Below are positions 25,309-32,539 of a stretch of 64,000 bases of DNA, in pieces (within the stretch, counting starts at the first letter, position 1; every line of letters starts with the position of its first letter). A program made the position numbers and the translations under genes. The notes below the pieces were generated by a model. The model had not been told where the DNA came from, did no database searches, and saw only the letters and a list, made by a program, of their open reading frames with translations. This stretch comes from Oscillospiraceae bacterium (GTDB lineage: Bacteria; Bacillota; Clostridia; Oscillospirales; Ruminococcaceae): contig JAFUNR010000021.1 in the NCBI GenBank assembly GCA_017472965.1, positions 1-64,000 on the forward strand, in the 5' to 3' direction.

Positions 25309-26355
25309 ATGCTTGCATATACCTACATGGAAAAAGGCCGCTTTGCACTGACCGAAAAGCCGAAGCCGGTGCTGCTGGATGAAAAGGATGCCATCGTCCG
25401 CGTGACGCTGGCATCCATCTGCGCCAGCGATCTGCACATCCGTCACGGCAGCGTGCCCCGCGCCGTACCGGGCATCACCGTCGGGCACGAGATGGTGGGC
25501 GTGGTGGAGGCCGTCGGCTCCGCCGTGACCACAGTACGCCCCGGTGACCGGGTGACTGTGAATGTGGAGACCTTCTGCGGCGAATGCTTTTTCTGTAAAA
25601 ACGGCTTTGTCAACAATTGCACCGATGCAGACGGCGGCTGGGCGCTGGGCTGCCGCATCGACGGCGGACAGGCACCCTATGTGCGGGTGCCCCATGCCGA
25701 TTGCGGGCTGAACCGCATCCCCGACCCCGTCAGCGACGAACAGGCGCTGCTGGTGGGCGATGTGCTGGCCACCGGCTTCTGGGCGGCGCGGATCTCCGGA
25801 ATCGGGCCGCAGGATACCGTGCTGATCCTGGGCGCGGGGCCAACGGGTCTTTGCACCCTGCTTTGCTGTATGCTGAAGAATCCAAAAAACATCATCGTGT
25901 GCGAAACAGACCCCGTCCGCCGTGCCTTTGTACAGGCTCATTGGCCGCAGGTACAGGTCACTGTGCCGGAGGGACTGGAGACTTTCGTCCTTGCCAACAA
26001 CAGCCACGGCGGCGCGGATGTCGTACTGGAATGCGCCGGCGCACCGGATACCTTTGCGCTGGCGTGGCGCTGTGCCCGTCCCAATGCCACTGTCACGGTG
26101 GTGGCGCTGTACGATACCCCGCAGCTGCTGCCGCTGCCGCAGATGTACGGAAAAAATCTGACCTTCAAAACCGGCGGCGTGGACGGCTGCGACTGTGCCG
26201 AAACGCTGGAGCTGATCCGGTGCGGCAGACTGGATACCACCCCTCTTATCACTCACCACTGCAATCTGCGGGATATTGAAGATGCCTATGCCCTTTTTGA
26301 GAGCCGCCGCGATGGTGTCATCAAGATCGCCGTGCATATGGACGGCTGCGAATAA
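25309..26355 (+). CDS. Zinc-dependent medium-chain alcohol/polyol dehydrogenase
   Basis: 348 residues, start at 25309 with AAGGAG upstream. MDR fold: catalytic zinc ligands C38 and H60-E61 (GHEMVGVVEAVG), structural zinc cysteines C90, C93, C96 and C104, and a Rossmann motif LILGAGPTGLCTLLCC. Strong overall resemblance to sorbitol/threonine/butanediol-type NAD(P)-dependent dehydrogenases. Its placement between DUF1893 and a rhamnosidase locus suggests oxidation or reduction of a sugar-derived alcohol (for example lactaldehyde/propanediol from rhamnose), but that is only contextual inference. Confidence 0.85.
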   Translation: MLAYTYMEKGRFALTEKPKPVLLDEKDAIVRVTLASICASDLHIRHGSVPRAVPGITVGHEMVGVVEAVGSAVTTVRPGDRVTVNVETFCGECFFCKNGFVNNCTDADGGWALGCRIDGGQAPYVRVPHADCGLNRIPDPVSDEQALLVGDVLATGFWAARISGIGPQDTVLILGAGPTGLCTLLCCMLKNPKNIIVCETDPVRRAFVQAHWPQVQVTVPEGLETFVLANNSHGGADVVLECAGAPDTFALAWRCARPNATVTVVALYDTPQLLPLPQMYGKNLTFKTGGVDGCDCAETLELIRCGRLDTTPLITHHCNLRDIEDAYALFESRRDGVIKIAVHMDGCE

Positions 26356-26379
26356 TTGCAGCAAAAAGCGCCGCACTGC

Positions 26380-26408
26380 TTGACAAAATCCGACACAGAC
26401 CCTATTCT
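26380..26408 (+). promoter_or_regulatory. Promoter of the FUSC-GH78 operon
   Basis: TTGACA (26380-26385), 17 bp, TATTCT (26403-26408), just after the dehydrogenase stop; it separates the FUSC-GH78 unit from the upstream genes. Confidence 0.68.
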
Positions 26409-26474
26409 TTTATATATAAAAAGAACAGGGCTGTGCCGCTTTTTGTTTCCGGTGCACCCGATGGGAGAATGCCT

Positions 26475-27113
26475 ATGAACGAAAATCACAAGCAGCCGCT
26501 GATCCGGCTTCCCCGCATCGGCAGGCGCACTGTCAAGACCATCCTCTCCGCCACACTGGTGGCCTTTGCCTACGGCATTTTCGGCTTCAACCCCTGCTTT
26601 GCCTGCATCGGTGCAGTGTACGGCATGGGCAGCACCTTCCGCGGTGGCCTGCAAAGCGGCGGCAACCGGTTTCTGGGCACCGTCATCGGCGGGCTTTTCG
26701 CCATTCCGTTTTACTGGCTGACCCACCTGAACGACTGGCCTGTTCCCGACTGGATCTGGCTGGGGCTGGGCTGCTTCTGCGTGCTGTATGTCAGCCAGAT
26801 GTTCGGTGCGCTGGGCGCCATCCAGCCCGGTACGGTGGTATTTTTTGTGGTACTGGCCACCGTTTCGGAGGATCGCTACATCAGCTACACACTGGCACGC
26901 ATTCTGGATACCTGCCTCGGCGTGCTGGTATCGCTGGGCATCAGCAAGCTTTTCCCCAGCGATAAGGATGTGGAGGAACTGAACCGCCGCGCAGCCAAAG
27001 CACTGAAGGATGCAGAGGAGGCGGAGGAAAACGAAGAGCCTGCCGCCTGCAGCTGCGGCTGCCCCATACAGCAAGAGACCCCCGCCGCAGACGAATCGGA
27101 CGGGAAGCAATAA
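26475..27113 (+). CDS. FUSC / aromatic-acid-exporter-like membrane protein
   Basis: 212 residues (start 26475 after GGGAGA; an ATG six bases earlier is possible). The N-terminal helical block (RRTVKTILSATLVAFAYG, then GFNPCFACIGAVYGMGST, GGNRFLGTVIGGLFAIPFYW, and RILDTCLGVLVSLGISKLF) is the half-size ArAE/DUF939-type domain, which normally pairs into a homodimer. The C-terminal ~50 residues are charged and cytoplasmic and end with a Cys-rich patch (ACSCGCP). Homologs export aromatic carboxylic acids and related phenolics. It is 19 bp upstream of the GH78 rhamnosidase gene and surely co-transcribed with it. Confidence 0.75.
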   Translation: MNENHKQPLIRLPRIGRRTVKTILSATLVAFAYGIFGFNPCFACIGAVYGMGSTFRGGLQSGGNRFLGTVIGGLFAIPFYWLTHLNDWPVPDWIWLGLGCFCVLYVSQMFGALGAIQPGTVVFFVVLATVSEDRYISYTLARILDTCLGVLVSLGISKLFPSDKDVEELNRRAAKALKDAEEAEENEEPAACSCGCPIQQETPAADESDGKQ

Positions 27114-27132
27114 ACGCAAAGGAGCTTTTTCT

Positions 27133-29418
27133 ATGAAATGCAATGAAGTATTCGGCGCGGCACAATGGGTTTGCGCCGGCGCATACGCTCACAAGACCGC
27201 CGTTGTGCCCGATCCCGCCGGCACGCCCCACTTCCCTGTTCTGCGCAGCCGCTTTACCGCCGGCGCACAGGTGAAAAAAGCCACCCTGCGGGTGCTGGGG
27301 CTGGGCTTCTTCCACTGCTATATCAACGGGCAGCGGGTCAGCGAGGATCAGTTCCTGCCGCTGAACACCGATTTTGAGCCCCGCGACAACTACCCCACGC
27401 AGGAGGTCCTTACCGGACACCGCGTCTATGTACCGGAATACGATGTGACCGGTCTGCTGTGCGCCGGCGAAAATGTGCTGGCGCTGCATTTCGGCGGCGG
27501 CTGGTACACCTTCAACGATGCGGGCGACTGGGCGGATCTTTCCGACGGCGGCGACTGGTTTACCGATCCCACCTCCCGCTTCGGCGATCCCAAGGCCATC
27601 TTCCGCCTTGTCATCGAGGACGAAAGCGGCGTACACGAAGCTTTTTCCTCCACCGCCGACCGCATCGGTGCAAGCTTTGTTTCCACCTACCATTTCACCC
27701 ATCAGGAAAACCAGGATTACACCGGTTGGGATGATGCCTGCCTTGGCGGCGGCTTCGACGACAGCAGCTGGAGCTTTGCGGTGCCCGCACGCGAACCGGA
27801 TACCGACTACCTGTTCACCGATTGCCCCGCCGACCGGTTCGAACCGCTTGCACCCGCCGTCTGCCTGCTGCGCGAGGGGGATACCGCCTGCTATGATGCG
27901 GGCAAAAATGCCTCCCAGCTGCCGGTGCTGCGCATCACCGCCCCCGCCGGTGAAAAGGTGACGGTGCTTTTCAGCGAAGAGCGCACCCCGGAGGGCCGCC
28001 CCATCTGGACCGGCGGTATCAGCGAAAATGACCGCCGCTTTGGCTGGAATCAGAGCTTCACCGTCATCAGCGACGGCAAGGAGCGCATTGTTCAGCCCGC
28101 CTTCACCTGGTTCGGCTTCCGCTATTTCAGTGTCACCGGCGCCGCCGAGGTACTGGGCACCCGCATGACCCACACCGCTGTGGCCGTCACCGCGGAATTT
28201 GAATGCGACAACGAGGATCTGAATTGGCTGTTCAAGGCCTTTGTCAACACCCAGCTCTCCAATATGCACGCGGGCATTCCTTCGGACTGCCCCCACATCG
28301 AGCGCCGCGGCTACACCGGCGACGGCCAGCTGATCTGCCACGCCGCCATGGATATTCTGGATGCCCGCGCCTTCTATGAAAAATGGATCGCCGACATCGG
28401 CGACTGTCAGGATACTCTGACCGGCCATGTGCAGTACACCGCGCCCTACACCCGCTGCGGCGGCGGCCCCGGCGGCTGGGGCTGCGCCATTGTGGAGGTG
28501 CCGTGGCAGTTCTATCTGCACTACGGCGATATCGCCCCCGCGGCGCGGCTGTATCCGCAGATGCTGCGCTACTTCGATTTTCTGGAAGCGCACTCCGAAA
28601 ACGGCCTTGTCACCAGCGACAAAGCCGGTCAATGGTGTCTGGGCGACTGGTGCACCCCCATTCAGGTGGCGCTGCCCGCACCCTTTGTCAACAACTATTT
28701 TTACATTCGCAGCCTGCAGCGGGTCATTGAGATCGCAAAGCTGACCGGCCGCGAAGCGGATATCCCCATGCTGGAGGAACGCATCGCCCGCCGCCGCGCC
28801 GCGGTGAAGGCCGCCTATTTCAACACATGGGATTCCAATTTCATCGGCGGCCTGCAGGGCGCCAACGCCTTTGCGCTGGATATGGGTGTGGGCGACGGGC
28901 GCACCCTTGCCAACATGGTGGAGTATTACACCGCTGACGGCTGCTACGATACCGGCATCTTCGGCACCGAGATCGTCACCCGCGTGCTGTTCGAGCGCGG
29001 CGAAAGCGAGCTTGCCGCAAAGCTGATGACCTCCCGCAAAGCCAACAGCTATGCCGGTATGCGGGATGCGGGCGCCACCACCCTGTGGGAGTACTGGCCC
29101 GCCGGCAACCATGTCCGCAGCCTGAACCATCCCATGTTCGGCGCGGTGGCGGCCTGCCTGTTTGACTGGCTGCTGGGTATTCAGGGCACCCCGGGCTACA
29201 CCTCCCTGCGTATCGCCCCCGTGCTGCCCGAAGAGCTGCAGTTTGCCCGCGGCAAGCGGGTGCTGCCCGCCGGCGAGGTGCGCGTGGCGTGGCAGAAAAA
29301 AGAGGGTACGGCGGAATTCACCGTCACCGTGCCGCAGGGCGTGCCCGCCGTGCTGGTATACGGCGGCGCCGAGCACCCGCTGACCGCCGGCGAAAACCGC
29401 ATCTCCCTGCCGCTTTGA
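27133..29418 (+). CDS. GH78 alpha-L-rhamnosidase
   Basis: 761 residues, ATG at 27133 with AAAGGAG upstream. An N-terminal beta-sandwich (~30-175, YINGQRVSEDQF and DVTGLL motifs of the GH78 N-domain) and a linker precede the (alpha/alpha)6 catalytic barrel (~330-680). The general acid motif is SDCPHIERRGYTGDGQ (~380-395), matching the GH78 consensus CPxxxERxGWxGD. A C-terminal beta domain contains GYTSLRIAPVLP. Shorter than many GH78 proteins because one N-terminal module is missing. No signal peptide: it should remove terminal alpha-L-rhamnose from intracellular glycosides. Co-transcribed with the exporter-like gene. Confidence 0.88.
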   Translation: MKCNEVFGAAQWVCAGAYAHKTAVVPDPAGTPHFPVLRSRFTAGAQVKKATLRVLGLGFFHCYINGQRVSEDQFLPLNTDFEPRDNYPTQEVLTGHRVYVPEYDVTGLLCAGENVLALHFGGGWYTFNDAGDWADLSDGGDWFTDPTSRFGDPKAIFRLVIEDESGVHEAFSSTADRIGASFVSTYHFTHQENQDYTGWDDACLGGGFDDSSWSFAVPAREPDTDYLFTDCPADRFEPLAPAVCLLREGDTACYDAGKNASQLPVLRITAPAGEKVTVLFSEERTPEGRPIWTGGISENDRRFGWNQSFTVISDGKERIVQPAFTWFGFRYFSVTGAAEVLGTRMTHTAVAVTAEFECDNEDLNWLFKAFVNTQLSNMHAGIPSDCPHIERRGYTGDGQLICHAAMDILDARAFYEKWIADIGDCQDTLTGHVQYTAPYTRCGGGPGGWGCAIVEVPWQFYLHYGDIAPAARLYPQMLRYFDFLEAHSENGLVTSDKAGQWCLGDWCTPIQVALPAPFVNNYFYIRSLQRVIEIAKLTGREADIPMLEERIARRRAAVKAAYFNTWDSNFIGGLQGANAFALDMGVGDGRTLANMVEYYTADGCYDTGIFGTEIVTRVLFERGESELAAKLMTSRKANSYAGMRDAGATTLWEYWPAGNHVRSLNHPMFGAVAACLFDWLLGIQGTPGYTSLRIAPVLPEELQFARGKRVLPAGEVRVAWQKKEGTAEFTVTVPQGVPAVLVYGGAEHPLTAGENRISLPL

Positions 29419-29429
29419 CCCAGAAAAAA

Positions 29430-29457
29430 AGAGCCGCTTACGCCGGCTCTTTTTTTG
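29430..29457 (+). terminator. Terminator of the FUSC-GH78 operon
   Basis: AGAGCCG-CTTACGC-CGGCTCT with a seven-T tract. Confidence 0.82.
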
Positions 29458-29467
29458 CCAAAAGGGC

Positions 29468-29498
29468 TTGACTCTCACGCTGCGTCAGGGTGTATACT
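29468..29498 (+). promoter_or_regulatory. MerR-type promoter with 19-bp spacer and operator dyad
   Basis: TTGACT (29468-29473), 19 bp, TATACT (29493-29498). The over-long spacer contains a 21-bp imperfect dyad, ACTCTCACGC-T-GCGTCAGGGT, with 8 of 10 pairs symmetric. This is the classic promoter form activated by MerR-family proteins, immediately upstream of a MerR-family gene, so positive autoregulation is likely. Confidence 0.82.
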
Positions 29499-29522
29499 GG
29501 TTTTACACGGGAGGGACGGAAT

Positions 29523-30245
29523 ATGCGGACAGTGAATGAGGTCAGCCTTCTGACCGGGGTGAGCGTACGCACCCTACACCATTACGATGCCATCGGCCTG
29601 CTGAAGCCGGCAAAGCTGACAGCGGCGGGCTACCGCCTGTATGACGATACGGCACTGGCGCGGCTGCGCAGCATTCTGTTTTATCGGGAGCTGCAGTTTT
29701 CGCTGCGGGAGATCAAAACCATGCTGGACAGCCCCGATTTCGACCCCGCCGCAGCGCTGGAGCAGCAGATCACCCTGCTGCAGGCCCGGCGCGACCGGCT
29801 GCAGGCGCTGATCGACCACGCCCGTGCATTACAGAAAAAAGGAGGGAATCCCATGGATTTTACCGCATTTGATACCGCGGAACAGGATAAGCTGCGCCGC
29901 GAGGCCAAAGAGCGCTGGGGCGGCACCGCCGCATGGCAGGAGTATGAGAAAAAAGAACCGAAAGCCGCCGAACAGGCTGCCGGTGCACAGCTGATGACCC
30001 TGCTGGCAGAGCTGGGTGCGTTGCGCCCGCTTGCGCCGGATGCTGCCGCCGTGCAGAAAAAGGTGGCTGCGCTGCAGCGATACATCACCGAAAACTTCTA
30101 CACCTGTACCGATGAGATCCTTGCCGGTCTGGGACAGATGTATACGGCGGATGAACGCTTTCAAAAGAACATTGACGCTGCCGGCGGCGAGGGCTGCGCC
30201 GCCTTTGTCTCGGCTGCCATTGCCGCATTCTGCCGCAAAAAATAA
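29523..30245 (+). CDS. TipAL-like MerR-family regulator with TipAS ligand-binding domain
   Basis: 240 residues. The N-terminal MerR winged helix (TVNEVSLLTGVSVRTLHHYD...AGYRLYDDTAL) is followed by a coiled-coil dimerisation helix (~75-108) and a C-terminal TipAS-type antibiotic-recognition domain (~111-240: FTAFDTAEQDKLRREAKERWG, VAALQRYITENFYTCTDEIL, GLGQMY). Relatives (TipAL, SkgA, Mta, AlbA) bind peptide antibiotics or toxic amphiphiles and activate their own promoter and efflux genes. Inside the linker an AAAAAAGGAGGG site precedes an in-frame ATG at 29853 that would produce the TipAS domain alone. The gene directly downstream is a URO-D protein with its own promoter, so the target efflux gene is not obvious. 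Confidence 0.85.
   Translation: MRTVNEVSLLTGVSVRTLHHYDAIGLLKPAKLTAAGYRLYDDTALARLRSILFYRELQFSLREIKTMLDSPDFDPAAALEQQITLLQARRDRLQALIDHARALQKKGGNPMDFTAFDTAEQDKLRREAKERWGGTAAWQEYEKKEPKAAEQAAGAQLMTLLAELGALRPLAPDAAAVQKKVAALQRYITENFYTCTDEILAGLGQMYTADERFQKNIDAAGGEGCAAFVSAAIAAFCRKK
29835..29855 (+). promoter_or_regulatory. Internal ribosome binding site and start inside the TipAL-like gene
   Basis: AAAAAAGGAGGG, 5 nt, ATG (29853) in the same frame as the full protein. Translation from here would give a 130-residue free TipAS domain, as known for Streptomyces tipA, where TipAL and TipAS arise from one gene. Confidence 0.6.
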
Positions 30246-30270
30246 TCCAAAAACTGCATAAAACACTCCA

Positions 30271-30299
30271 TTGACGGGGCGGGCTTTCCGGTGTAGACT
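30271..30299 (+). promoter_or_regulatory. Promoter of the URO-D pair
   Basis: TTGACG (30271-30276), 17 bp, TAGACT (30294-30299), with AAGGAG before the ATG at 30355. Confidence 0.6.
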
Positions 30300-30354
30300 T
30301 TAACTGTAAATCTACTGCGCGGAAGCCCGCCTTCCGCCTTTTAAGGAGTCTGTT

Positions 30355-31392
30355 ATGACCAGCTACGAGCGCGTTAAAAATGCCATGCACTACAGGCCTG
30401 TGGACAAGGTGCCGGTGCAGTATTATTATTGTCCCGTGGGCTACTATGAGCACGGGGACAAGCTGAACGATCTGTATGCCGCACTGCCGGGTGATTTTGA
30501 CCATTTCCGCCGGGTAACGCCCCGCGGCCCCTCACCGGAGGAGATCGATGCCGCCGGCAATTACCATGCCATCCGCGCCGATGACTGGGGCGTGCCGTGG
30601 GAATACCGCATCTTCGGCATCACCGGCATCCCGCAGCGACACATTCTCACCTGTCCGGAGGATGTGGAAAATTTCAAAACCCCGCCCCATGTTCTGTGCG
30701 AGGGGCCGGAATTTGAGAGCTACAAGGCCTATGTCGCCAGCCTGAAGGCCGCCGGCCTGTACGCGCAGGGCAACTGCGGCAATCTGTATGAGCGCATCAT
30801 CTCCCTGTACGGCGATGAGAACGCTCTGTGTGATATCGCCATGGACGAGCCGGGCATCAACGCGCTGGCCGATGCCATTGTGGAGTACGATGCCGCTGCG
30901 CTGCGCCGCGCCATTGCCGCGGGCTGTGACGGCGTTTCCTTCGGTGACGATTACGGCACCCAAAACACCATGCTGATGAGCCCGGATATGTGGCGGCGTT
31001 TCTTCAAGCCCCGTCTGAAGCGCCTGTTCGCCCCGGCGGTGGCGGCGGGTCTGGATATCCACTTTCACAGCTGCGGCATGGTGCGCCCCATTCTGGAGGA
31101 TCTGGCCGAGATCGGCGTCACCTCCGTCTGGCCGCAGCTGCCCGCCTACGATATGCAGGATCTGGCCGGCCTGTGCCGCAGCCTTGGGCTGGCGGTGGCC
31201 ATCCACACCGACCGCGCCGTCACCATGACCAGCGGCACCCCGCAGCAGGTGCGCGATCTTGTCCTGCGGGAATATGACACCTTCAAAATGCAGGACGGAG
31301 GCTCCTGGTTTTATATTGAAGCGGACAACGGCTTCCCCTTTGAAAATCTGGAGGCACTGGTCAATACCGTCCGCGAACTGCGCGGCGAATAA
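30355..31392 (+). CDS. URO-D-fold protein (MtaA/CmuA-like methyltransferase family)
   Basis: 345 residues. A uroporphyrinogen-decarboxylase-like TIM barrel: N-terminal RVKNAMHYRPVDKVPV, central DGVSFGDDYGTQNTMLMSPD, then HFHSCGMVRPILEDLAEIG. The HxC pair in HSCG corresponds to the zinc ligands of corrinoid-dependent MtaA/CmuA methyltransferases; a later third Cys ligand is not evident. Real HemE is excluded because its N-terminal signature and the heme-pathway neighbours are absent. It may move a methyl group or bind a carboxylated substrate. It lies 20 bp upstream of a second URO-D-fold gene and is probably co-transcribed with it. Confidence 0.75.
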   Translation: MTSYERVKNAMHYRPVDKVPVQYYYCPVGYYEHGDKLNDLYAALPGDFDHFRRVTPRGPSPEEIDAAGNYHAIRADDWGVPWEYRIFGITGIPQRHILTCPEDVENFKTPPHVLCEGPEFESYKAYVASLKAAGLYAQGNCGNLYERIISLYGDENALCDIAMDEPGINALADAIVEYDAAALRRAIAAGCDGVSFGDDYGTQNTMLMSPDMWRRFFKPRLKRLFAPAVAAGLDIHFHSCGMVRPILEDLAEIGVTSVWPQLPAYDMQDLAGLCRSLGLAVAIHTDRAVTMTSGTPQQVRDLVLREYDTFKMQDGGSWFYIEADNGFPFENLEALVNTVRELRGE

Positions 31393-31412
31393 AAGGAAAG
31401 AGGTATCCCGAT

Positions 31413-32405
31413 ATGACAGGCAAAGAGCTTTTTACCAGAACCCTGAAATGCGAGCCCGTGGGCGGTCAGGTGCCCACCTTTGAACTGACCTTTTTCCTGA
31501 CGATGGAAGCCTTCGGCAAGCTGTATCCCGGCCACCGCAGCTTCAGCCAGTGGGACCAGATGAGCACCGCCGAACAGAAGCTGCACATCGATGATATCGC
31601 CGAGACCTACATTCTCTCCGCACGGCGTTACGGCCACAGCGCCATCTTTGTACAAAGCGCCCCGTGGTGCTGGCAGGAGAATGTCCACAAGACCCGTGCC
31701 ATTCTTTCCGCCATCCGCGAAAAGACCGGTGACGAATACTTTCTGCTGCTGCACGGCGACCCCACCTGGGCTATTCCCGACGGCGACAGCATGATGGATT
31801 TCTCCATCAAAATGTATGAGGAGCCGGAAAAGCTGAAGGACGCCGCCGCCCGCAGCACCGACTATCTTTACAATGCGGTGCGCACCCTTGACCCGGACGG
31901 CAGCCTGCTGGACGGTCTGGCACTGTGCTCGGATTACTGCTTCAATGTCAACCCCTTCTTCAGCCCCGGCCAGTTCGCCGAATTTGTCGCCCCCTACCTG
32001 AAGCAGTGCATCGACGGCTACCGCAGCCTGGGCAAGTACACCATCAAGCACACCGACGGCAACATCATGCCCATTCTGGATCAGATCGCCGCCTGCAGGC
32101 CGGATGCCATCCACTCGCTGGATCCGCAGGCCGGCGTGACCATCCCCGCCGTGCGCAGGGTCGTGGGCGAGGATATCTGCCTGATCGGCAATGTCAACTG
32201 CGGACTGCTGCAGACCGGCACCGATGAGGAGGTGCGTGCTGATTGTCTGCGCAGCCTGCGCGAGGGCATGGCGGGTGGCCGCGGCTATATTTTCAGCACC
32301 TCCAACTGCGTATACACCGGCCTTGCGCTGCAGCGCTACGAGATGATGATGGATATCTGGCGCAAATACGGCAATTACGGGGACTATCAAAAGAACTTCG
32401 GCTGA
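31413..32405 (+). CDS. URO-D-fold protein, second copy
   Basis: 330 residues, AAAGGAAAGAGG before the ATG. The URO-D core is recognisable from GKELFTRTLKCEP, ALCSDYCFNVNPFFSPGQF, YTIKHTDGNIMPILDQIAACRPDAIHSLDP and the C-terminal RGYIFSTSN. Where the first copy has HSCG this one has HTDG, so the zinc-binding cysteine is lost and the pair may act as unlike subunits or on different substrates. No corrinoid protein, MtaB/MttB-type enzyme or reactivase is next to it. Function unknown. Confidence 0.72.
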   Translation: MTGKELFTRTLKCEPVGGQVPTFELTFFLTMEAFGKLYPGHRSFSQWDQMSTAEQKLHIDDIAETYILSARRYGHSAIFVQSAPWCWQENVHKTRAILSAIREKTGDEYFLLLHGDPTWAIPDGDSMMDFSIKMYEEPEKLKDAAARSTDYLYNAVRTLDPDGSLLDGLALCSDYCFNVNPFFSPGQFAEFVAPYLKQCIDGYRSLGKYTIKHTDGNIMPILDQIAACRPDAIHSLDPQAGVTIPAVRRVVGEDICLIGNVNCGLLQTGTDEEVRADCLRSLREGMAGGRGYIFSTSNCVYTGLALQRYEMMMDIWRKYGNYGDYQKNFG

Positions 32406-32474
32406 TGCAGCCGCGCAAAGAGTACAGTTTTCTGTATTGACAGACGCTTCAGCCGGTGCTGTCCGATCATAAAA

Positions 32475-32525
32475 CAGGAGCTTCCCCAAGCCGTGAGGTA
32501 CGGCTGCGGAAGCTCCTGTTTTTTC
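32475..32525. terminator. Terminator between convergent URO-D and ABC transporter genes
   Basis: CAGGAGCTTCC-22-GGAAGCTCCTG followed by TTTTTT; a nested AGCCGT..ACGGCT stem forms the upper part. Confidence 0.82.
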
Positions 32526-32539
32526 TTATACAAATGCGG

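Noticed and set aside
30355..32405. hemE (uroporphyrinogen decarboxylase of heme biosynthesis)
   Set aside because: The fold matches but the HemE N-terminal signature is absent, copies are multiple, and no heme genes are near.
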